DNA of 64,000 bases from Panacagrimonas perspica (GTDB lineage: Bacteria > Pseudomonadota > Gammaproteobacteria > Nevskiales > Nevskiaceae). Below, piece after piece: positions 1 to 9,697 of this stretch. The stretch lies in assembly GCF_004364935.1 (NCBI RefSeq), contig NZ_SOBT01000008.1, positions 372,001 through 436,000 of the forward strand, read 5' to 3'. Each line of letters begins with the position of its first letter. Within the stretch, counting starts at the first letter, position 1. The position numbers were made by a program, and so were the translations under genes. A model generated the notes under the pieces. It made no database searches. It was given only the letters and a program-made list of their open reading frames with translations, and was not told where the DNA came from.

Positions 1-1172
1 ACGCGACGGTTGAGCTCACGCCCTTCGTCGGTCTCGTTGTCGGCCACAGGCTGGCTTTCGCCGTAACCCGCCGAGGTCATGCGGCCCGCATCGACGCCCT
101 TGCCCACCAGGTACTGGAGGACCGAGGCAGCGCGACGCTCAGACAGCTTCTGGTTGTACTCGTCGCTGCCGCGAGCGTCGGTGTGTCCACCGACTTCCAC
201 GGTCACCGTCGGGGCACTGGCCATCGCATCGCTGACGCCGTCCAGAATCGTCTTGGCGTTCGTCGTCAGGCGCGACTTGTCGTACTCGAAGTTGACGCCG
301 CGCAGCACGATCTTGTCGCCTGCGGCGCAACCTTCAAGCGTGACCGGCTGGCCCGGCTCAGGCGTCTTGCACTGCTTCTTGGGCAGCGGGCAACCGACTT
401 CGTTGACCGGTTCGCCAGCAGGCGTACCCGGGCACTGGTCGAGATCGTCCGTCACGCCATCGCCATCGCTGTCGACCGGAGCAGCCGCCGGCACGACCTC
501 GACCGGAGCAGGCTCTGCGGCCGGCGGCGGTGCCGGATTGGCACCGATCGGGACCAGGAAGCCGATATTGGCGACGACATCGCCGAAATCGTCCTCGTCG
601 ACGCCACCCAGGCCCGGCTTGTCGTGGAAGTCCATGCGATACAGCGCTTCCGCACGGATCGAACCATTGTTGAGCCAGGCGAACGGACCGTACAGGAAGC
701 CCAGACCGGCGCTGCCGAAGATCGTGTCGTAGTTCTGCTGGAAGTCCGAGACGTTGATGCTCGGGTGATTCTTCACGTCGCCGTAGTGAGCGCCGACGAT
801 GCCGTAGATGTTCTGCGTCACGGAACCCGAGAACGGGAACACGAGACCCGAAACACCGACGCTCATCGTTTCCAGCGAGTCGACGCCGTTCAGGATGTGG
901 TGTTCCTGATAGAAGCCGCTGATTTCAGCGCTGAAGAACGAAGAAAACTGCTTGCCGAGGGTGAGGCCACCGCCCCATCCATCGTCCGTCTGGCGCTGAT
1001 GGTCTTCCCAGACGTGGGAGCCGAGCACCGAGAAGTAGAAGCGATCGTTGATCGCGGGGTTCGCGCGTCCACGGTCGGGGCCGGAATCCGCAGCGCCGCC
1101 CGCATCCTGCGCGGAAACCGAAACAGCGGTCATGGCAGCGAGCACAGCGCTCGCAAGAGCAACTCTTTTCAT
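1..1172 (-). CDS. OmpA-family outer-membrane protein, 3' end beyond the window
   Basis: The reading frame starts at ATG 1172-1170, preceded by a strong AGGAGGGG ribosome site, and runs off the left edge after about 390 codons. It begins with a Sec signal peptide (KRVALASAVLAAMTAVSVSAQ). A beta-barrel-like region of about 190 residues follows, then a Pro/Ala hinge, an acidic thrombospondin type-3-like stretch (DSDGDGVTDDLDQCPGTPAG), and a C-terminal OmpA domain with GGHTDARGSDEYNQKLSERR. Family knowledge: the barrel sits in the outer membrane and the OmpA domain binds peptidoglycan through conserved Asp and Arg residues, both visible here. Only the last part of the OmpA domain is missing. The family is clear; the specific role (structural anchor or porin) is not determined. 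Confidence 0.9.
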   Translation of the reverse strand, partial: MKRVALASAVLAAMTAVSVSAQDAGGAADSGPDRGRANPAINDRFYFSVLGSHVWEDHQRQTDDGWGGGLTLGKQFSSFFSAEISGFYQEHHILNGVDSLETMSVGVSGLVFPFSGSVTQNIYGIVGAHYGDVKNHPSINVSDFQQNYDTIFGSAGLGFLYGPFAWLNNGSIRAEALYRMDFHDKPGLGGVDEDDFGDVVANIGFLVPIGANPAPPPAAEPAPVEVVPAAAPVDSDGDGVTDDLDQCPGTPAGEPVNEVGCPLPKKQCKTPEPGQPVTLEGCAAGDKIVLRGVNFEYDKSRLTTNAKTILDGVSDAMASAPTVTVEVGGHTDARGSDEYNQKLSERRAASVLQYLVGKGVDAGRMTSAGYGESQPVADNETDEGRELNRR

Positions 1173-1919
1173 TGACTCCCCTCCTGAGACTAATTAGCCG
1201 AAATAGTTTATGTGCGTGACCGGCACAGGGATTATAGGTGCAGACCCTGTGTCGTTGCTTCCGAAAATCGTTGGGGCGATCCCGCTCCCTCCGATGTGAT
1301 CTACAAGCTTCGGGCCTCTCTTTTACGAACTGGTGTCACTCGCAGGTGAATGTCAGGGGCCCTCCATCGGTGTTGCTGCCGCGGTCTCCTCGGACAGTGG
1401 CGTCACGGTGGTCGAGCCACCGGTGATCTGGGAGTGCACGCGATGACGATACGCGTGGACGTTGTCGTTCTTGTTGATGATCGGGAAATGCCATGAAGCC
1501 CCGGCGCTCGTCGCGCCGCAGAGGCGCGCGGCAATGTGTAGGGAGGAATCCAATTCGAAAGGGGCGTTCACGTGGCCGCTATGCAGACCGGCCATACCGA
1601 GGGCGGAACGCGCAAGGGGTTCGTGGAAAAATCAATTGCCTCCTCTGCCAGAACCGGGCGAGCCGGGTTGGCAACGAGCAGCACGCTCGCGAAGGCAGTG
1701 ACTCTGTTCAGCACTCCATCCCCTAACACCAGGCTTTCAAAGCCTGCATCGGTTTATCCGGGCGAGCGGGTCCATCCTCGCGCGCCTTGTTTGTCCCGGA
1801 TTTTTAGCATGCGGCCGAACGCCTTACAACCTGCCCGAGGGGCTGTCCCGAGCGGTTTCGTGTCGACGTCCGCGAAGTGCTGGCTATACTTCCCGCCCGA
1901 TTTTTCCGGCACCGGTTAC
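1173..1919. other. 747-bp intergenic region before prfB
   Basis: No convincing gene is seen. The best candidate is an 80-codon minus-strand frame at 1595-1353. Its last 45 or so codons have high third-position G+C, but it has no recognisable motif and no clear ribosome site, so it may be a relic. The right end carries the probable prfB promoter. No tRNA-like cloverleaf was found. Confidence 0.5.
1863..1890 (+). promoter_or_regulatory. Probable sigma-70 promoter of prfB
   Basis: TCGACG at 1863-1868 matches the -35 consensus in 4 of 6 positions. It lies 16 bp from TATACT at 1885-1890, which matches the -10 consensus in 5 of 6. Transcription would start near 1897, about 23 nt before the prfB ATG. 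This is a pattern match only. Confidence 0.5.
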
Positions 1920-3015
1920 ATGGAAATCCAGCAACTCAAGAGTGAGATCACCGCCTTGCAAGCGCGTTTCGACGCGCTTCGGGGGTATCTTTGACTACGA
2001 CACCAAGCGCGATCGCCTGATCGAAGTCTCGGCTGAGCTGGAACGCAACGAGGTCTGGAACGAACCTGAACGCGCGCAGAACCTGGGCCGGGAGCGCGCG
2101 CGGCTGGAAGAAGTGGTGAACACGCTGGACCGGGTAGATGCCGGCCTGCGCGACGCTGGCGAGCTGCTGGAACTCGCCGAGGCCGAGGGCGATGCCAAGA
2201 CGCTCGCCGAGATCGAGCGCGACGTCGTCGGTATCGGTCGTATCGCCGAGGACATGGAGTTCAAGCGCATGTTCAGCGGCGAGATGGACTCCCACAACGC
2301 CTATCTGGACATCCAGTCCGGCGCCGGCGGTACCGAGGGCCAGGACTGGGCCTCCATGCTGCTGCGCATGTACACCCGCTGGGCGGAAGGCAAGAACTTC
2401 AAGGTCGAGCTGATGGAACGCTCCGACGGTGAAGTCGCCGGCATCAAGTCGGCCACGCTGTTCATCCAGGGCGACTACGCCTATGGCTGGCTGCGGACCG
2501 AGACGGGCGTGCATCGCCTGGTCCGCAAGTCGCCGTTCGACTCCGGCAACCGCCGGCACACGTCCTTCGCCGGGGTCTTCGTGGCGCCCGAGGTCGACGA
2601 CGACTTCGACATCGAGATCAACCCGGCCGACCTCGAGGTGGACACGTTCCGCTCCAGCGGCGCCGGCGGCCAGCACGTCAACAAGACCGAGTCGGCCATC
2701 CGCATCAAGCACGTGCCCAGCGGCATCGTCGTGGCCTGCCAGACCCAGCGCAGCCAGCACGCCAACCGCGACAGCGCGATGAAGATGCTGAAGTCCAAGC
2801 TGTATGACCTCGAGATGCAGAAGCGCAACACCGAGAAGCAGAAGGTCGAGGACTCGAAGGCGGATATCGAGTGGGGCAGCCAGATCCGCTCGTACGTGCT
2901 CGACCAGTCCCGCATCAAGGATCTGCGCACCGGCGTCGAGATCGCGGACACGCAGAAGGTGCTCGACGGGCATCTGGATCCGTACATCGAGGCCAGCCTG
3001 AAGCAGGGGCTGTAA
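1920..3015 (+). CDS. prfB: Peptide chain release factor 2 (programmed +1 frameshift)
   Basis: RF2 reads UGA and UAA stop codons and triggers peptidyl-tRNA hydrolysis in the ribosome. Translation starts at ATG 1920. After 24 codons the frame meets an in-frame TGA (1992-1994) in CTT TGA C, preceded by a G-rich Shine-Dalgarno-like GGGGG at 1981-1985. This is the classical autoregulatory frameshift site. Ribosomes slip at CTT (1989-1991), skip one base and continue from 1993 to 3015. The product is 364 aa, close to the 365 aa of E. coli RF2. The SPF anticodon-like tripeptide is at about residues 204-206 and the catalytic GGQ at about 249-251 in [14 protein letters not shown]. lysS follows 232 bp downstream, the usual prfB-lysS neighbourhood. 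The CDS is 1920-1991 joined to 1993-3015. Confidence 0.97.
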
Positions 3016-3247
3016 ACAGCGGCCTGCTGCCTGATCGTGGACGGCAGACGGCGCCTGGCCGATCTGTTGGTCTGCGGGATGCATGGGGGAGGAGGGCCGT
3101 CGTGCCGGCCTCTCCGGCATCCGGTCTGACGCCCGCTGCCGGGCCACTTCCAACGTGGACGGTCCTCGTGACCTTTGTGCCGGCGGCACCGCCTGCGACA
3201 ATGGCCGACTCCGCCGCATCGCACCGCCCTAGGGCACATCGCCGTCC

Positions 3248-4768
3248 ATGAACCAGACCCCTGAAGTTCCCCCGCAAGCCGCTGCCCCGGTCGACGAGAA
3301 CCACCTCATCGCCCAGCGGCGCGAGAAGCTCGAACGCCTGCGTGCGAAGGGCCAGGCCTTCCCGAACGATTTCCGCCGCGACGCGCTCGCCGAGCATCTG
3401 CACGGCATGTTCGCCAGCCGCGACGCGGCCTCGCTCGAAGGCGAGACCACGGAGTTCCGCCTGGCCGGGCGGATGATGGCCAAGCGCGGTCAGGGCAAGG
3501 TCTCGTTCGTCGAGATCCAGGACAGCTCGGGCCGCATCCAGCTCTTCGTGCAGATGAACGCGATCGGCGCCGAGACCTACGAGTCGTTCAAGACCTGGGA
3601 CGTGGGCGATATCGTCGGCGCCGTCGGCACCGTGATGCGCACCAAGGCGGGCGAGCTGTCGCTGCGGGTCAATCGCATCGAGCTGCTGGTCAAGGGTCTG
3701 CGGCCGCTGCCGGAAAAGTGGGCGGGCCTGACCGATACCGAGATCCGCTACCGCCAGCGCTACGTCGACCTGATCGTGAATCCGGACGTCAAGCGCGTGT
3801 TCGAGAAGCGCGGGCGCACGGTGAGCTTCATCCGCCAGTTCCTCGATGCGCTGGGCTTCGTCGAGGTCGAGACGCCGATGCTGCAGTCGATCGCCGGCGG
3901 CGCCACGGCGCGTCCGTTCATCACGCATCACAACGCACTGGATCGCGACCTGTACCTGCGCATCGCGCCGGAGCTGTACCTGAAGCGCCTGGTCGTCGGC
4001 GGCTTCGAGCGCGTCTACGAGATCAACCGCAATTTCCGCAACGAGGGTTTGTCGACGCGCCACAACCCCGAATTCACGATGCTGGAGTTCTACCAGGCCT
4101 ACGCGGATTACAAGGACGCGATGGACCTGGTGGAGACGCTGATCCGCGACGCCGGCATGGCGGTCAACGCGAGCACCAAGCTGACCTACCAGGAGCGTGA
4201 GTACGACCTGGCGCTGCCGTTCAACCGCTGGTCGATGCGCGAGTCGGTGCAGCGCTTCAATCCCGAGTTCGACGTGACGCGCTTCGAGGACCGCGAGTAC
4301 CTGGCCGCGTATGCGAAGAAGGTCGGCGGTGACGTGAAGCCGGCCTATGGCGCCGGCAAGCTGCTGACCGAGATCTTCGAGAAGACCGTCGAGAGCAAGC
4401 TGCACGATCCCACGTTCATCACCGAGTATCCGACCGAGGTCTCGCCGCTGGCGCGTCGCAGCGACAGCAATCCCGAGGTCACCGACCGCTTCGAATTCTT
4501 CCTCGGCGGAAGGGAAGTCGCGAACGGATTCTCCGAGCTGAACGATCCGGAAGATCAGGCCGGTCGTTTCAAGGCACAGGTCGAGGCCAAGGACGCCGGC
4601 GACGACGAGGCCATGGTGTTCGACGCCGACTACATCCGCGCGCTCGAATACGGGTTGCCGCCGACGGCGGGTGTCGGCATCGGCATCGACCGCCTCGTGA
4701 TGTTCCTCACCGATTCGGCCAGCATCCGCGATGTGCTGCTTTTTCCGCAGATGAAGCCCGAAGCCTGA
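3248..4768 (+). CDS. lysS: Lysyl-tRNA synthetase, class II
   Basis: Charges tRNA-Lys with lysine in the cytoplasm. The product is 506 aa, the normal length for bacterial class II LysRS. The N-terminal OB-fold anticodon-binding domain covers about residues 65-165 ([20 protein letters not shown]). Class II motif 2 is at about 260-285 ([20 protein letters not shown]) and motif 3 near the C-terminus ([13 protein letters not shown]). The start follows a 232-bp spacer after prfB with no strong Shine-Dalgarno, so the exact start is less certain than the identity. The last 27 nt of this region, including the stop codon, are repeated exactly 120 bp downstream (separate entry). Confidence 0.97.
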   Translation: MNQTPEVPPQAAAPVDENHLIAQRREKLERLRAKGQAFPNDFRRDALAEHLHGMFASRDAASLEGETTEFRLAGRMMAKRGQGKVSFVEIQDSSGRIQLFVQMNAIGAETYESFKTWDVGDIVGAVGTVMRTKAGELSLRVNRIELLVKGLRPLPEKWAGLTDTEIRYRQRYVDLIVNPDVKRVFEKRGRTVSFIRQFLDALGFVEVETPMLQSIAGGATARPFITHHNALDRDLYLRIAPELYLKRLVVGGFERVYEINRNFRNEGLSTRHNPEFTMLEFYQAYADYKDAMDLVETLIRDAGMAVNASTKLTYQEREYDLALPFNRWSMRESVQRFNPEFDVTRFEDREYLAAYAKKVGGDVKPAYGAGKLLTEIFEKTVESKLHDPTFITEYPTEVSPLARRSDSNPEVTDRFEFFLGGREVANGFSELNDPEDQAGRFKAQVEAKDAGDDEAMVFDADYIRALEYGLPPTAGVGIGIDRLVMFLTDSASIRDVLLFPQMKPEA

Positions 4769-4889
4769 GACAGCATGCAGCGGAAAAAGTCGGCGGGGCC
4801 CCAGCCCCGCCGCGTCGCCCGGCGAAGACTGCCACGGGCAGTCTTCGAAACCCCGGGCTCCGTTCCGCAGATGAAGCCCGAAGCCTGAG
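4743..4889. repeat. 27-bp direct repeat copying the lysS 3' end
   Basis: Positions 4743-4769 (end of lysS, its TGA and one more base) and 4863-4889 are identical over 27 bp, beginning TTCCGCAGATGAAGCCCG. The offset is exactly 120 bp. The downstream copy directly follows CCCCGGGCTCCG, which is the left half of a REP-like hairpin seen complete near 22390. The copy therefore appears to replace the right half of a REP element. Confidence 0.9.
4791..4847. repeat. Two adjacent perfect hairpins downstream of lysS
   Basis: The first hairpin has 9-bp arms (CGGCGGGGC at 4791-4799, GCCCCGCCG at 4804-4812) around a CCCA loop. The second has 11-bp arms (CGAAGACTGCC at 4823-4833, GGCAGTCTTCG at 4837-4847) around ACG. 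Neither is followed by a T tract. They are more likely REP-type or RNA-end-protecting structures than intrinsic terminators. The rest of the 4769-5210 gap shows no gene. Confidence 0.7.
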
Positions 4890-5210
4890 GGCAAAACGAA
4901 ATCGGGAAAACGCCGCCCTCTCTCCGGGGGCATCCCTCGAATGCGCGGATGCTGTTTCTCGATCGAGGCGGCGATCGCCACAATAGGGTGACGCGGCCGA
5001 GGCCAGCGCCGTCCCGCTTTCCTGCAGCGAAGCGCCAGCAGGCTGGGCACTGCAAGTGCTGCAAGAAAACGGCAGGTTCTGCAAGAGATCGATCCAGCCT
5101 TGCAAGGCGTCTGCATCGCTTCGGTGCGCTCACGGAAGTTGCCCCCGCAGTGCGGCGGACCCGGCACAATGGTGCACGGTACTCGCGGGAAGTCTCGTGC
5201 GGTCGGAGCC

Positions 5211-7163
5211 ATGGACCCGAGCAAGCAGCCCAGAATTTTCGTTGCCGATGACCCGGTCGACGGTCGTGCCTGGGCCACTGTGGCCATGCACGGGCTCGGC
5301 TCGGTGGTGCAATGGGGGGACGGCCAGAAGCTGCTCGATGCGCTGACCGAAATGGCGGCTCCGGATGTCGTCTTCGTTTCCGACAGTCTTCCGGATTTCA
5401 CCGGTCTCGAAATCTGTCTCCGCCTGACGAGTAGTGCGGTGACGCGCGCAACGCCGGTGATTCTGATGAGCACCGACCCGAGCGACGAATTCATCCGCAG
5501 TGCGTTCGAAGCTGGCGCTACGGATGTGCTGCACCAGCCGCTCCATCCCGATCTGTTGCGTGCCCGTGTGCGTTCCTACCTCGCGCTCAGCCGCCAGGCG
5601 CGGCCGATGGATGCCGAGACGCAGTCGAAGACTGCCGAGCTGGAACGCATGATCGAAACCCTGCGCGCGGAACTCTCCGAGCGTGAGCGCCTGATGGCGC
5701 GTGCCGAGTTCCTGTTCGACCACGATCTGGTCACCGGCCTGCCCAACCGGCGCCATCTGCTGCAGTTGGTGGAGCGTGCACGCCGACGAGCCGAAGGAAG
5801 CCATTGGCCGATGGCCATCGTCGCGCTGGGGATCGAGCGCTACGCCGCTCTGCAGGCCTCGATGGACAAGGATTCGTTCGACCGGATGATCTCGGCGGCG
5901 GCGGCCGGCCTGCGACAATCCCTGCGGCCGATGGATTTCGTCGCCCGCATTTCGGAAGAACTTTTCGCCGCGGTTCTCGTGCCCCGCGAGACCGACACGG
6001 CCGAGATCGTGTCGCGCAACGCGCGCGACATCGTGGCACGCGCCGCCGCGGCGCTGAATTCCGAGATCATGCTCGACGGTCGCCACGTGGCGCTCGAGGT
6101 ACGGACCGCCGTCGCGATCTATCCGCAGGACGGCGCGCACGGCAAGGACCTGCTCAAGCATCTCGACGACACGCTGACGCTGACGCGTGGCGCGACACCG
6201 CGCGAGCGCCGTCGCATCAAGACACCGGACCTCGCGTCCGCGCTGGCGCTCGAGCTGCGGCTGCGCCAGGCCATCGACAGCGATCGCCTGATCCCGTTCT
6301 ACCAGCCCAAGATCGATGCGAAGACCGGCCTGCTGCTGGGCGGCGAGACCTTGATCCGCTGGCCGCTGCGCACCGGCGAGTACGTGGGTCCTGGCGAATT
6401 CGTGCCGATCGCCGAGGCGGGCGGCCTGATCCCGGTGCTGGACGATTACGTGCTGACCGCCGCCTGCGTGCAGATCGCGGAGTGGCAGGATCGCTTCCCG
6501 AATTTCCGGATCGGCGTGAACCTGTCCGCGCTCAAGCTGCACAACCGCGGCGTGTTCGATCGTCTGCGCGAACTCTTCGCCACGACCGGTGCGCGCGCGC
6601 GGCACCTGGAACTCGAAATCACCGAGAGCGCGCTGATCACCGACTTCGATGCGGCCAGCAACTGGCTCAGTGCGGTGCGCACGATGGGCGTGTCGGTGGC
6701 GCTCGACGACTTCGGCACCGGCTATTCGTCGCTGGCGTATCTGCGGCGGCTTCCGCTCGACGCGATCAAGATCGATCAGTCCTTCGTCAGCGGCCTGAAC
6801 GAAGATCGCAGCACCGTGCCGATCGTGCGGGCGATGATCGCAATGGCCAAGGCCCTGGGCATGCAGGTCATCGCGGAGGGAGTCGAGACCCCGTGGCAGG
6901 CCCAGATCCTCACCGAACTGGGATGCGACGGACTCCAGGGTTTCCTCTACAGCCCGGCGGTGCCGGCGGAGAAATTCGAGGCGATGCTGGCAGCGGGCCG
7001 GGTCGACCCGCGTATCAAAAAAGAGATGCCCGAGCCGCCGGCCGATCGCCGTCGATCATCGGAGTCTGCAAATCAGCCGGATTCGCGCATGCCGGGCAAC
7101 GGCCCGCCGGCCGTCGCCCGGGACAACCGGACTCAGAACGCCCAGTCGAAGCGCAAGCCGTAG
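5211..7163 (+). CDS. Receiver-GGDEF-EAL protein, probable c-di-GMP phosphodiesterase with degenerate REC and GGDEF
   Basis: A 650-aa cytoplasmic protein in three parts. A receiver-like domain (about 6-125) keeps the acidic start (VADDPVDG), but the phospho-acceptor Asp is Ser57 (FVSDSLPD) and the conserved Lys is Gln109 (LHQPLHP). After a coiled-coil linker (about 135-165) comes a GGDEF domain (about 168-300) whose signature is SEELF at 248-252 instead of GGDEF, so it should not make c-di-GMP. The EAL domain (about 345-600) keeps its catalytic elements: GGETLIRW, NLSALKL, ELEITES, LDDFGTGYSSL, IKIDQSF and IAEGVET. It should therefore degrade c-di-GMP. Start chosen at ATG 5211 after GGAG; ATG 5169 in the same frame is possible. 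The 3' end overlaps the convergent TonB receptor gene by 31 bp. Confidence 0.88.
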   Translation: MDPSKQPRIFVADDPVDGRAWATVAMHGLGSVVQWGDGQKLLDALTEMAAPDVVFVSDSLPDFTGLEICLRLTSSAVTRATPVILMSTDPSDEFIRSAFEAGATDVLHQPLHPDLLRARVRSYLALSRQARPMDAETQSKTAELERMIETLRAELSERERLMARAEFLFDHDLVTGLPNRRHLLQLVERARRRAEGSHWPMAIVALGIERYAALQASMDKDSFDRMISAAAAGLRQSLRPMDFVARISEELFAAVLVPRETDTAEIVSRNARDIVARAAAALNSEIMLDGRHVALEVRTAVAIYPQDGAHGKDLLKHLDDTLTLTRGATPRERRRIKTPDLASALALELRLRQAIDSDRLIPFYQPKIDAKTGLLLGGETLIRWPLRTGEYVGPGEFVPIAEAGGLIPVLDDYVLTAACVQIAEWQDRFPNFRIGVNLSALKLHNRGVFDRLRELFATTGARARHLELEITESALITDFDAASNWLSAVRTMGVSVALDDFGTGYSSLAYLRRLPLDAIKIDQSFVSGLNEDRSTVPIVRAMIAMAKALGMQVIAEGVETPWQAQILTELGCDGLQGFLYSPAVPAEKFEAMLAAGRVDPRIKKEMPEPPADRRRSSESANQPDSRMPGNGPPAVARDNRTQNAQSKRKP

Positions 7164-9697
7164 GTCAGCGGCGCCGCGAGCGTGACGTTGGCGCCGAAGT
7201 CGGTTGCGATCATGCCCTGGCTGTACTTCTCGTCGCCGAGGTTGCGACCGAACAGCGTCGCGCGCAGATTCCACGGCTCGTAGCGATAGCTCACGCGAGC
7301 GCCGTACACGGTGTAGCTCTTCTGTGCGAGGTTCTTCGCATTCGACGAGGCGTAGTAGAAGCCGTCGTTGTAGTACGCATCGCCGCCCAGTTCGAGCGAG
7401 CCGCCGGGCACCTGCCAGGTCTTGGTCAGGTTGGCCTGGCCCGTCCACTCCGGCGTGCGCACGACGCGGTTGCCGGTGTAGTCGTTGTTCGACGAGAAGT
7501 GGCCGTCGTTCGGATCGAAGCCCGAAGCGCTGGTGTAGTCGTCGTACTCCGAGTCGAGCCAGGACGCGCCGATGCCGAACACGAAATCGTCGAACGTCTG
7601 CGGCAGGATCTGCACCGCGAAGTCGAAGTCGATGCCCTGGATGCTCGCCGCGTCCGCATTCTCGAACGACACCGCGCCGCCCTGGAACAGCGAGATGAAC
7701 TGCACCTGGAAGTCGGAGATGTCGTAGTGGAACGCAGCGACGCTCAGCGCCGCGTTGCCGTTGAACAGCGGCGTCTTGAGGCCCAGCTCCCAGGCCTCGA
7801 TCTCCTCGGGCTCCACGTAGGTGGGCGGCGAGTAGATGCCGATGGCGTTGTACGTCGCCGACTTCAGCGCTTCCTGGTAGGTCAGGTAGATCAGCGTGTC
7901 GCCCGAGAACGGACGCAACTCGATCGTCGCCTTGGGCTTGAAGCTGGTCGTCGTGTCGTGGATCGGCACCGTGTTGCCGTCGGCGTCGCGCGCGCCGATC
8001 GTGTTCCAGTCGAACAAGGTCAGGAAGCCGCCGTCCGACAGGTACAGGCCGGAGTCCGACTTGATCAGATAGCGCGCCTCGTCCTGGTAGCGTCCGCCCA
8101 CCGTCAGCGAGAGCCAGTCGGTCGCCTTGAGCGTGGCCTGCGCGAACGCCGCTTTCGAGTTCGTTCCGATGAGCGCGTGGAACGCGACGTCGCCGTTCGG
8201 GAACGCCACGTTCAGCGCGTTGAGCGCCTGGATCGCGGCCTCCGGCAGCGAGATGCCACCGCGCTGCAGGTCGGCGAGGTCGAGGCCCAGCAGCTTGAGG
8301 TTGGCGGTGTCGAAGCCCTGCTTGCTGTGGAAGTAGTAGCCGCCAATGATCCACGTCAGGCGATCGGAACCCCAGGTCGAGTCGTTGGACAGGATCTGGA
8401 CTTCGCCGGTCTGGATGTCCGCCAGATTCTTCTTCTGGTCGAATGCCGCCAGCGCCTGGCCGGAGCCGTCGAAGTCGTACGTGAAGTACGAGCGCGCCTT
8501 CTGGTCGCTGCCCAGCAGCTTCAGGTCGAACCACGGCGTCTCGTAGGTCGCCTGCCCGTAATACACGGTGCTGCGGAAGCGCAGGAACGACGGTTCGCTC
8601 AGATCGCCCTTGTAGCCGGTCTGCGCCGTGATGCAGACGGGCAGCGGCAGCGGCGAGTCGCAACTGAACAGTCGCGTCGGCGCGTTGTTGAGCGTGAACA
8701 CCGAGCCGGTGCCGGTCTGCTCGTTGCGCATCGCGGCGAACACGATGTCGAGCGAATCGGTGGGCGCGAAGCGCAGCTTCACGCGTCCGCCGCGCGATCG
8801 CTCGGGGCCGATCGGCTGACCGGCCGCCAGGCCGCTCATGTAGTGATCGCCGTCGGAGTAGTAGCCGCCGACGCTCACGGCGAGCCAGTCGGCGATCGGC
8901 AGGCTCTGGTAGACGTGCGTGTCGAAGGTGTTGCGATTGCCGTAGCCGGCCGCGATCTCGGTCTCGCTCTTCTTGAGGTTGGGATCCTTGGTGACGACGC
9001 TGATCGCGCCGCCCACCGCATTGCGGCCGAACAGCGTGCCCTGCGGACCCTTGAGCACTTCGACGCGCTCCACGGCGCCGAAGTCCTGCGCCTGGCCCTG
9101 CGAGAACGGGAAGTAGATGCCGTCCACGTAGTACGCCACGCTCGGATCGGCCATCAGGAAGGCATCGGAACCGACGCCGCGCAGGAAGATCGTCGTGAAC
9201 TGCGCCTGCTCGTCCACCGACAGGCCTGGTGTCGCGAGTTGCAGCGACGTAGTGTCGGCGATGCCGCGGGCTTCGAGTGTCTCGGCGCTGAAGGCCTGGA
9301 TCGAGATCGGAACGTCGAGCAGGTTTTCTTCGCGCTTCTGCGCGGTGACGATGATCGTCTCGAGCTGACCCGGGATCGGTTCGGCGTCCGGCATCGGCTT
9401 TTCTTCACCGACATTGACCGGGATCGTCGGCAGGATCTCGACGTCGGCTGCGGCCGCATCGGCTACCGGTGCCCCGGAATCCACAGCAGGTGCGGCGGCT
9501 TCCGCCGCTACGGGTGTCGCAGGATCTGCTACCGGTGCGGCTGGATCCGTTACCGGTTCCGCTGCCGCCACTTCCTGTGCGAGCGAGCCGTTCGAAGCGA
9601 GCAAGCCGGCTGCGCCGAACAGCACGGCGGGCAGCAGGCGCTGAGAAACACGTACCGGCACCGCGCGTCGCGCAGCGAGGGTTCGTCGATACCCCAT
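7133..9697 (-). CDS. TonB-dependent outer-membrane receptor
   Basis: An 854-aa protein with a signal peptide, a Pro/Ala/Asp-rich low-complexity stretch (about 42-95, repeated PVADPA-like units) and a TonB-box-like ETIIVTAQKREENLLDVPIS. The plug domain follows (about 110-235, including RVEVLKGPQGTLFGRNAVGG), then a beta-barrel ending in a C-terminal aromatic (LRFDWAF). Family knowledge: such receptors import siderophores, metal chelates, glycans or steroids using TonB energy. The substrate cannot be read from sequence. The plug style (DVPISIQAFSAETLEARG) is common in sphingomonad- and Nevskiales-type receptors. It lies downstream of the metal-efflux and MbnPH-like genes on the same strand, 227 bp and a REP pair away, so a link to metal uptake is possible but not shown. 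Start ATG 9697 has a GGGAG site. Confidence 0.93.
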   Translation of the reverse strand: MGYRRTLAARRAVPVRVSQRLLPAVLFGAAGLLASNGSLAQEVAAAEPVTDPAAPVADPATPVAAEAAAPAVDSGAPVADAAAADVEILPTIPVNVGEEKPMPDAEPIPGQLETIIVTAQKREENLLDVPISIQAFSAETLEARGIADTTSLQLATPGLSVDEQAQFTTIFLRGVGSDAFLMADPSVAYYVDGIYFPFSQGQAQDFGAVERVEVLKGPQGTLFGRNAVGGAISVVTKDPNLKKSETEIAAGYGNRNTFDTHVYQSLPIADWLAVSVGGYYSDGDHYMSGLAAGQPIGPERSRGGRVKLRFAPTDSLDIVFAAMRNEQTGTGSVFTLNNAPTRLFSCDSPLPLPVCITAQTGYKGDLSEPSFLRFRSTVYYGQATYETPWFDLKLLGSDQKARSYFTYDFDGSGQALAAFDQKKNLADIQTGEVQILSNDSTWGSDRLTWIIGGYYFHSKQGFDTANLKLLGLDLADLQRGGISLPEAAIQALNALNVAFPNGDVAFHALIGTNSKAAFAQATLKATDWLSLTVGGRYQDEARYLIKSDSGLYLSDGGFLTLFDWNTIGARDADGNTVPIHDTTTSFKPKATIELRPFSGDTLIYLTYQEALKSATYNAIGIYSPPTYVEPEEIEAWELGLKTPLFNGNAALSVAAFHYDISDFQVQFISLFQGGAVSFENADAASIQGIDFDFAVQILPQTFDDFVFGIGASWLDSEYDDYTSASGFDPNDGHFSSNNDYTGNRVVRTPEWTGQANLTKTWQVPGGSLELGGDAYYNDGFYYASSNAKNLAQKSYTVYGARVSYRYEPWNLRATLFGRNLGDEKYSQGMIATDFGANVTLAAPLTYGLRFDWAF

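Noticed and set aside
1353-1595. An 80-codon minus-strand ORF between ompA-like and prfB
   Set aside because: Third-position bias in part of it is suggestive, but there is no motif and no convincing ribosome site, so it was kept only as a note in the gap entry.
4791-4847. The lysS hairpins as an intrinsic terminator
   Set aside because: Both stems are strong but no T tract follows on either strand.
2915-5494. An 859-codon minus-strand frame over lysS
   Set aside because: Antisense to a well-defined lysS; the composition is that of a reverse-frame shadow and it has no motif or ribosome site.
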